A stretch of 64,000 nt of DNA. Origin: Changshengia sp963803165 (GTDB taxonomy: Bacteria > Chloroflexota > Dormibacteria > Aeolococcales > Aeolococcaceae). A model generated the notes under the pieces. The model searched no databases. It saw nothing but the letters and a program-made list of their open reading frames with translations, and was not told the origin of the DNA. The stretch is from contig CAWDLK010000006.1 of assembly GCA_963803165.1 (NCBI GenBank), positions 186,001 to 250,000 on the forward strand, read 5' to 3'. Shown piece by piece: positions 59,017 to 64,000 of this stretch (the stretch's first letter is position 1; every line of letters starts with the position of its first letter). Both the position numbers and the translations under genes were made by a program.

Positions 59017-60087
59017 ATGACCATCGCCGGCGCCCCACCGACAGCCCCGCCCCCGCCCCCCGCGGCCATCCGCAGGCTCCGGGTCGGCCGTCTGGAGCTG
59101 GACTCCCCGGTGCTCGTCGCCCCCATGGTCGGGATCACCGACGCCCCCTTCCGGCGGCTCGCCCGGGAGCTGGGGGCCGGCCTGGTCTCCGCCGAGATGA
59201 CCGCCGCTGAGGCGGTGGTCCGGCTCGTCCCCCGAACCCTCGAGCTGCTGACCTTCGAGCCCGGGGTGCGACCGGTGGCCGCCCAGCTGGTCGGCCACGA
59301 TCCGAGCTCGATGGCCGAGGCGGCGGCGATCTGCGCCGAGCGGGGCGCGATGGTGGTGGACGTCAACCTCGGCTGCCCCGTCCCGCGGGTCACCGGACGA
59401 GGCTCGGGCGCCGCCCTCGCCCGTGACGTCGCCGCCACCGCCCGGGTGGTCCGGGCGATGGTGGACGCGGTCGCGGTCCCGGTCACGGCCAAGATGCGGC
59501 TGGGCTGGGACCAGGGATCGATCAACGCCCCCGAGCTGGCCCGCGCCCTCGAGGACGCCGGCTGCGCCATGGTCACGGTCCACGGCCGGACCCGCGCTCA
59601 GCGCTACCTGGGCCGGGCGGACTGGAGCGAGATCGCCCGGGTCAAGGAGGCGGTGGGGGTCCCGGTGATCGGGAGCGGCGACGTCAACGACGTCCGGGAG
59701 ATCCGCGAGCGGGTCCTGGCCGGAGAGGTCGACGGGGTCGTGGTGGCCCGGGGCGCCCTGGGCAACCTCTGGTTCATCCGGCAGGCCGTGCGCCACGTCG
59801 CCACCGGCGAGCTCCTGCCCGACCTGGGCTTCGCGGAGCGCATCGAGCTGACCCGGCGGCATCTGGAGCTGCTCATCGAGCACTACGGCGAGGCCAGAGC
59901 CCTGGTGGTGGGCCGCAAGTACGTCGCCTGGACGATCAAGGGATGCAACGGCGCGGCCCGCCTGCGGGCGATGGTGCAGGGCCTGGTGACCCGGGCCGAC
60001 CTCGACGCAATCCTCGCCCAGGCGCTCTCCGCCGGCCTGGGGCCGGGCGGTTGGTTCCAGCCGGTGTTCACGAGCGGCGAGGGCTGA
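59017..60087 (+). CDS. dusB: tRNA-dihydrouridine synthase (DusB-like)
   Basis: This 356-aa FMN-dependent barrel has VLVAPMVGITDAPFRRLARELGAGLVSAEMTAAEAV, AQLVGHDPSSMAEAAAICAERGAMVVDVNLGCPVPRVTGRGSGAAL (catalytic Cys in NLGCP), VTAKMRLGWDQG, VHGRTRAQRYLGRADW and VIGSGDVND. It reduces uridines in tRNA D-loops. TACGAT (59005-59010) is 6 nt before the ATG. The N-terminus carries an extra Pro-rich stretch of about 18 residues. The dusB assignment over other Dus types is tentative. Confidence 0.9.
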   Translation: MTIAGAPPTAPPPPPAAIRRLRVGRLELDSPVLVAPMVGITDAPFRRLARELGAGLVSAEMTAAEAVVRLVPRTLELLTFEPGVRPVAAQLVGHDPSSMAEAAAICAERGAMVVDVNLGCPVPRVTGRGSGAALARDVAATARVVRAMVDAVAVPVTAKMRLGWDQGSINAPELARALEDAGCAMVTVHGRTRAQRYLGRADWSEIARVKEAVGVPVIGSGDVNDVREIRERVLAGEVDGVVVARGALGNLWFIRQAVRHVATGELLPDLGFAERIELTRRHLELLIEHYGEARALVVGRKYVAWTIKGCNGAARLRAMVQGLVTRADLDAILAQALSAGLGPGGWFQPVFTSGEG

Positions 60088-60139
60088 TCGGAGCGGACGC
60101 GCCGGCGGGCCTCCTCCTCCTCCGTGCTGTCCCAGGTGG

Positions 60140-60214
60140 AAAAAAAGAGGGCGCCCCTGGAAAACCAGAGACGCCCCGAGAGGGGGGGCTATGTAAACGC
60201 GGTCCCCGACCGCT
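60140..60214 (-). ncRNA. Candidate small RNA (about 75 nt) with intrinsic terminator
   Basis: A complete small transcription unit lies on the minus strand in the 301-bp dus-greA gap. Behind a good promoter (see 60222-60251), the RNA should begin near 60214. It forms a perfect 6-bp hairpin GCGGTC-GGG-GACCGC (60213-60199) and runs through a C7 tract (60188-60182). It ends in a 13-bp hairpin (arms 60177-60165 and 60160-60147, UUUU loop) followed by seven U (60146-60140). The hairpin contains G-U pairs that become A-C mismatches on the plus strand, so the orientation is minus. No ORF fits. I do not recognise it as 6S, SRP, tmRNA or RNase P RNA. Confidence 0.66.
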
Positions 60215-60221
60215 GGTTTGG

Positions 60222-60251
60222 ATGATAGGTAGGTTATCAGATCGGGGTCAA
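60222..60251 (-). promoter_or_regulatory. Promoter of the candidate small RNA
   Basis: On the minus strand, -35 TTGACC (60251-60246) and -10 TATCAT (60227-60222) have an 18-bp spacer. Spacing to the predicted RNA 5' end (near 60214) is about 7 nt. It is one of the best two-box promoters in the window. Confidence 0.7.
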
Positions 60252-60308
60252 CCAGGTGGGGCCAATTTGTTACTCGAACGTGGCCACCATCGTTTCACCC
60301 TCAGACCC

Positions 60309-60314
60309 TATACT
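60309..60314 (+). promoter_or_regulatory. greA promoter -10 box
   Basis: TATACT lies 75 bp upstream of the greA ATG, giving a leader of about 67 nt. No convincing -35 box is seen at the proper distance (nearest T-rich stretch TTTCAC at 60293). The -10 is therefore the only support, together with its AT-rich setting. Confidence 0.45.
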
Positions 60315-60388
60315 CCCGTCCTTCTCCGCTGATGCGCCGGCGGCGCTCGGCAGGCTCCCCAACCCAGTCACGAAGGTCACCCATCGCC

Positions 60389-60850
60389 ATGGACAAGCCG
60401 GTCTTGCTCACCAAGGAAGGCCTCGGCAAGCTCCAGTCAGAGCTGGACGAGCTCCGGACGGTCCGGCGTCCCGAGATTGCCGAGCGGATCAAGTACGCGA
60501 AGGACTTCGGCGACATCACCGAGAATGCCGAGTACGAGGACGCCAAGAATGAGCAGGGGATGCTCGAGGGGCGGATCCTCACCCTGGAGATGATGGTCCG
60601 CAACGCGGTCATCATCGAGCAGGCGGATGTCGGCGGCGTGGTCCAGGTGGGCTCGACGGTCGAGGTCAAGGACGAGGACGGGACCCAGGCCTTCACCATC
60701 GTCGGCCCGGCCGAGGTCGACGTCACCTCCGGCCGCATCTCGATGGAGTTCCCGGTCGGCAAGGCGCTCCTCGGTCGCAGGATCGGTGATCGGGTCGAGG
60801 TCCAGAGTCCGGGCGGCCCGCGCCAGCTCCAGGTGGTCGCCCTCCGCTGA
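60389..60850 (+). CDS. greA: Transcription elongation factor GreA
   Basis: This 153-aa protein has an N-terminal coiled coil with LTKEGLGKLQSELDELRTVRRPEIAERIKYAKDFGDITENAEYEDAK; the acidic tip DFGDITENAEY stimulates RNA polymerase transcript cleavage. The C-terminal FKBP-like domain contains FTIVGPAEVDVTSGRISMEFPVGKALLGRRIGDRVEV. A GAAGG SD-like stretch lies about 13 nt upstream. It precedes lysS and serS, a common grouping. Confidence 0.95.
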   Translation: MDKPVLLTKEGLGKLQSELDELRTVRRPEIAERIKYAKDFGDITENAEYEDAKNEQGMLEGRILTLEMMVRNAVIIEQADVGGVVQVGSTVEVKDEDGTQAFTIVGPAEVDVTSGRISMEFPVGKALLGRRIGDRVEVQSPGGPRQLQVVALR

Positions 60851-60915
60851 GGGCGGCGCCGGAGATCGCGTCGAACCGGCCTGACCCGCGCGGAACGGGA
60901 GGCCGCTCCGGCACC

Positions 60916-62466
60916 ATGTACGCGCGCATGCCCGACGATCCCCTGACGGCCGAACGCCGCCGCAAGGCCGAGGCCCTCGCAGCCCTGGGCCTCCCCGTCT
61001 ACAACGTCGACTTCCGCCCCGACCACAGCCTCGAGGAGGCGCGCCAGGCCCTGGTGGCCTGGGAGGCGACCGGTCCCTCCCCGGAGAGCGCCGGGCCCCC
61101 GGTGGTGGTGGCCGGCCGGCTCATGCTCCACCGGCTGCAGGGCAGGAGCGTCTTCTCCCACCTGGAGGACGAGAGCGGCCGCATGCAGGTCTGGTTCCGC
61201 GAGGATCACCTCGAGCCGCCCGGCTTCGAGGCCGTGAAGCTGCTCGACCTGGGCGACATCGTCGGCGTGGCGGGGACCCTGATGCGAACCCGGCGCGGCG
61301 AGCCGACCGTGCTCGCGCGGACCCTGACCCCGCTGGTCAAGGCCCTGCGCCAGCCTCCCGAGAAGTTCCACGGGCTCCAGGACCAGGAGACGCGCTACCG
61401 CAAGCGCTACTACGACCTGATGTCGAGCGTCGACCAGCGCCGTCACTTCCAGACCCGGGCCGAGCTGCTCCGCAGCGTCCGGACCACCCTCGAGAGCCGG
61501 GGCTTCCTGGAGGTCGAGACCCCCATCCTTCAGCTCATCCCCGGGGGCGGTCACGCGGTGCCGTTCCGGACGCATTGGAACGCGCTGCACACCGACGTCT
61601 TCCTGCGGATCGCCATCGAGCTGCACCTCAAGCGGCTGCTGGTCGGCGGCTACCGCCGCGTCTACGAGATCGGTCGGGTCTTCCGCAATGAGGGCCTCTC
61701 GCCGCGCCACAATCCCGAGTTCACGATGCTCGAGGCGTACCAGGCCTACGCGGACTACTCCGACATCCGCGCGCTGACCGAGGCGATCGTGGTCGACGCC
61801 GCGGGTGCGGTCCCGCTGCCCGCGCCAGAGGGGGAGGGGCCGGCGGACGGCAACCCGCTCCATCGCACCTATGGGGGGCGCGACCTCGACCTCACCCCGC
61901 CCTTCCCCGCCGTCACCATGGCCCGGCTCATCGAGGACGGGTGCGGCTTCGACCCGGTGCGCGCCTGGGACGATGGGACCCTGGCCGAGCGGGCACGCCA
62001 GGCGGGGGTGGAGCTGCAGCCCGGCGCCGGCACCGGCACCGTCTTCAACGAGATCTACGAGCAGAGGGTCGAGCGCACCCTCTTCCAGCCCACCTTCGTC
62101 CTCGACTATCCGGCCGAGGTCAGCCCGCTGGCGCGGCGCCGGCGCGATGATCCGAGGTTCGTGGAGCGCTTCGAGCTGGTGGTCGCCGGGCGGGAGCTGG
62201 CCAACGCCTTCAGCGAGCTCAACGACCCCATCGACCAGCGCGCACGCTTCGAGGAGCAGGCGCGGGAGCGTGAGCTCGGCGAGGCGGAGGCGCCTCCCCT
62301 GGACGAGGACTTCCTCGAGGCGATCGAGGCCGGGATGCCCCCGGCTGGCGGGCTGGGCCTGGGCGTCGACCGGCTGGCCATGCTGCTCACCGACAGCCCG
62401 GGCATCCGGGACGTGCTGCTCTTCCCCACCATGCGCCCCCCGGGTGGCACGGAGGTCGACGAGTGA
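60916..62466 (+). CDS. lysS: Lysyl-tRNA synthetase, class II
   Basis: This 516-aa protein has an OB-fold anticodon-binding domain (VVVAGRLMLHRLQGRSVFSHLEDESGRMQVWF). The class II core has RYRKRYYDLM, FLEVETPILQ (motif 1), YEIGRVFRNEGLSPRHNPEFTMLEAYQAYADY (motif 2) and GGLGLGVDRLAMLLTDSPGIRDVLLFP (motif 3). It charges tRNA-Lys. ATG 60916 follows GGGAGG; a second ATG at 60928 is possible. Its TGA overlaps the serS GTG. Confidence 0.95.
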   Translation: MYARMPDDPLTAERRRKAEALAALGLPVYNVDFRPDHSLEEARQALVAWEATGPSPESAGPPVVVAGRLMLHRLQGRSVFSHLEDESGRMQVWFREDHLEPPGFEAVKLLDLGDIVGVAGTLMRTRRGEPTVLARTLTPLVKALRQPPEKFHGLQDQETRYRKRYYDLMSSVDQRRHFQTRAELLRSVRTTLESRGFLEVETPILQLIPGGGHAVPFRTHWNALHTDVFLRIAIELHLKRLLVGGYRRVYEIGRVFRNEGLSPRHNPEFTMLEAYQAYADYSDIRALTEAIVVDAAGAVPLPAPEGEGPADGNPLHRTYGGRDLDLTPPFPAVTMARLIEDGCGFDPVRAWDDGTLAERARQAGVELQPGAGTGTVFNEIYEQRVERTLFQPTFVLDYPAEVSPLARRRRDDPRFVERFELVVAGRELANAFSELNDPIDQRARFEEQARERELGEAEAPPLDEDFLEAIEAGMPPAGGLGLGVDRLAMLLTDSPGIRDVLLFPTMRPPGGTEVDE

Positions 62467-63725
62467 TCCCACTCCAGGAGCTGCGCGAGGATCCCGACCG
62501 CTACCGCCGGGGTGCCGAGCTGAAGCACGAGGCCGCCCCCATCGACGAGATCCTCGCCCTGGACGCGCAGGCGCGCGGTCTCCGCGCCCGGGTGGAGGCC
62601 GCCCAGGCGGAGCGCCGCCGCGCCGCGTCGGCCGTCCACGGGGCTCCCTCCGATGCCGACCGCGCCCGCCTCAACGCGCTGAAGGAGCAGGTCCAGTCCG
62701 GCGAGTCCGAGCTCGCGGAGATCGAGACCAAGCTCCGCGAGCTCCTCCTCTACGTGCCCAACCCGCCCCACGAGTCGGTGCCCGTCGGCCGCGACGAGAA
62801 CGACAACGTCACCGTGCGCACCTGGGGAGAGGCGCCCGAGTTCGACTTCGAGCCGCTGCCCCACTACGACATCGGGGAGCGGCTCCGGATCTTCGACTTC
62901 GAGCGCGCCGCCAAGATCAGTGGCGCCCGCTTTGCCGTGCTGCGCGGCGACGGCGCCCGGCTGCAGCGGGCGCTGATCACCTGGATGCTCGACGTGGGGG
63001 TCCGCGAGCACGGCTACACCGAGGTGCTGCCGCCCTACCTGGTCCGCGCCGAGTGCATGGTGGGGACCGCCAACCTTCCTGACAAGGAGGGGATGGCGTA
63101 CCAGACCAGCGACGACCTCTACCTGGTGCCCACCGCCGAGGTGCCGGTCACCAACCTCTACCGGGAGGAGATCCTCGACGCCGCCGACCTGCCCATCTGC
63201 CACGTCGCCTACAGCGCCTGCTTCCGCCGTGAGGCGGGAGCGGCAGGCAAGGACACCCGCGGATACATCCGGCTGCACCAGTTCGACAAGGTCGAGATGG
63301 TGCGGTTCACCACTCCCGAGACCTCATTGGACCAGCTGGAGATCCTCACCGGTCAGGCCGAGTCCCTGCTCCAGCGGCTGGGCATCCGCTACCGCGTGCT
63401 CTCGATGTGCACCGGCGACATGGGCTTCGCCCAGTGGAAGAAGTACGACGTCGAGGCCTGGGCGCCGGGGATGGGCCGCTGGCTCGAGGTCTCCTCCTGC
63501 AGCGCCTTCGGCGACTTCCAGGCGCGCCGGGCCAACATCCGCTACCGGCCGGCTCCGGGCGAGCGGCCCCGATTCGTCCACACCCTCAACGGCAGCGGTC
63601 TGGCGGTGCCGCGGGTGCTCGACGCGGTCCTCGAGACCTACCAGCGCAGCGACGGGAGCGTCGACGTGCCCGCCGCCCTCCGCCCCTACATGGGCGGGGT
63701 CACCCGCCTGGAGCTGCCGCGATGA
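62463..63725 (+). CDS. serS: Seryl-tRNA synthetase
   Basis: This 420-aa protein has an N-terminal helical-arm domain (EILALDAQARGLRARVEAAQAERRRAASAVHGAPSDADRARLNALKEQVQSGESELAEIETKLRELLLYVPNPPHESVPVG). The class II core has SGARFAVLRGDGARLQRALI, YTEVLPPYLVRAECMVGT, LVPTAEVPVTNLYREEIL, FRREAGAAGKDTRGYIRLHQFDKVEM (motif 2) and LNGSGLAVPRVLDAVLETYQ (motif 3). GTG 62463 overlaps the lysS stop (GTGA). Confidence 0.95.
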   Translation: MIPLQELREDPDRYRRGAELKHEAAPIDEILALDAQARGLRARVEAAQAERRRAASAVHGAPSDADRARLNALKEQVQSGESELAEIETKLRELLLYVPNPPHESVPVGRDENDNVTVRTWGEAPEFDFEPLPHYDIGERLRIFDFERAAKISGARFAVLRGDGARLQRALITWMLDVGVREHGYTEVLPPYLVRAECMVGTANLPDKEGMAYQTSDDLYLVPTAEVPVTNLYREEILDAADLPICHVAYSACFRREAGAAGKDTRGYIRLHQFDKVEMVRFTTPETSLDQLEILTGQAESLLQRLGIRYRVLSMCTGDMGFAQWKKYDVEAWAPGMGRWLEVSSCSAFGDFQARRANIRYRPAPGERPRFVHTLNGSGLAVPRVLDAVLETYQRSDGSVDVPAALRPYMGGVTRLELPR

Positions 63726-63774
63726 GAGGGTTCAGCCGAGCATGACGGTGGTCGCGCCGGGAAACGATCGGTGA
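63722..63774 (+). other. Two overlapping mini-ORFs leading into the next gene
   Basis: ATG 63722 overlaps the serS stop and opens a 7-codon ORF (MRGFSRA) whose TGA overlaps ATG 63742. That opens a 10-codon ORF (MTVVAPGNDR) whose TGA overlaps the GTG at 63771 of the hydrolase gene. Three consecutive ATGA/ATGA/GTGA junctions could relay ribosomes from serS to the hydrolase. The chain may also be chance. Confidence 0.35.
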
Positions 63775-64000
63775 GCACGCACGAGGTCGTCTCGCGGGCG
63801 GCCGTCGACCGCATGGTCGTCACCCGGCACCGCATCGAGTGCCCCCTCGATTGGGCCCGGCCCGGCGAGCCGGCGACCATCAGCGTCTTTGCCCGCGAGG
63901 TGGTGGCCGCGGAGAAGGCGGACGATCCCCGTCTGCCGATGATCTGCTGGTACCAGGGTGGGCCGGGGATGGAGTTCACCTTCCCGGCCGCTCGCGGCGC
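63771..64000 (+). CDS. Alpha/beta hydrolase, proline iminopeptidase-like (cut by window edge)
   Basis: The first 76 codons are visible. The VTRHRIECPLDWARPGEPATISVFAREVV beta-sheet start and the ICWYQGGPGMEF oxyanion-hole motif (GGPG) are typical of S33 prolyl aminopeptidase-type hydrolases. The catalytic Ser, Asp and His lie beyond the window. Start GTG 63771 overlaps the stop of a 10-codon mini-ORF that chains back to serS. Confidence 0.72.
   Translation, partial: MSTHEVVSRAAVDRMVVTRHRIECPLDWARPGEPATISVFAREVVAAEKADDPRLPMICWYQGGPGMEFTFPAARG

Noticed and set aside
57259..59883. A minus-strand frame extending far upstream of degV copy 2
   Set aside because: Sequence upstream of GTG 58116 is antisense to coaX and dusB and lacks protein-like character; DegV homology begins at VKRVHLVCDSTADL.
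60140..60177. Plus-strand terminator after dusB
   Set aside because: The U-run appears only on the minus strand (A7 on plus), and two stem pairs become A-C mismatches in a plus-strand RNA.

Overview
The window is a 64 kb, very GC-rich and densely coded bacterial chromosome segment. No phage, IS element or CRISPR array was seen. The gene set combines actinobacterial-looking traits (F420-type LLM flavin enzyme, DUF4232-like lipoprotein, SCO1664-type kinase-fold protein, MocR regulator, many TetR/LuxR regulators) with a HisZ plus short HisG pair, a form typical of Chloroflexota-like and several other lineages and not of Actinomycetota. A deep Terrabacteria lineage such as Candidatus Dormibacterota or Chloroflexota fits best; this is an inference from gene content, not a search result.

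Layout. 1-12 kb: small accessory genes (TetR/methyltransferase pair with operators, LLM oxidoreductase, flavodoxin, DoxX, BON), then an ATP-dependent DNA ligase facing a LigD-type polymerase, with a HAD nucleotidase, a membrane protein, an EamA transporter and a flavin-split-barrel protein divergent from a MocR regulator. 13-31 kb: aldehyde dehydrogenase, an RDD-CPBP fusion, PrmC-like methyltransferase, tRNA-Arg(CCG), uracil-DNA glycosylase, Kelch protein, a DUF503-MFS-Ski2 helicase operon, an S53 peptidase and a ParA pair. 31.9-36.6 kb: TPR protein, a giant LuxR-type ATPase regulator and small proteins. 36.7-46.1 kb: hisZ-G-D-B-H-A-F-I running through 1-4 nt overlaps into a GH15 glycosidase and a galactokinase. 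46.1-53.8 kb: argC-J-B-D-R-G-H behind an ARG-box promoter (no argF). 53.9-64 kb: phosphoesterase, carbonic anhydrase, TetR, tandem degV, coaX, dus, a candidate sRNA, greA, lysS, serS and a truncated hydrolase.

Two global signals stand out. First, most operon heads carry a TANNNT/NACAAT box 6-10 nt before the start codon, the signature of leaderless mRNAs, while downstream genes overlap by ATGA, GTGA or TGATG. Second, six genes (methyltransferase, ligase, amidotransferase, argC, argR, degV) each contain exactly one extra base. In four of them the extra base sits in GAACTC/GAGTTC, and removing it gives GACTC/GAGTC and restores the conserved protein. This most likely marks a motif-dependent sequencing artefact (GANTC is a known adenine-methylation context), with recoding as the less likely alternative.

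The best candidate for something undescribed is a roughly 75-nt minus-strand small RNA between dus and greA. It has a complete promoter, two hairpins, a C7 tract and the only textbook U-run terminator I found in the window.
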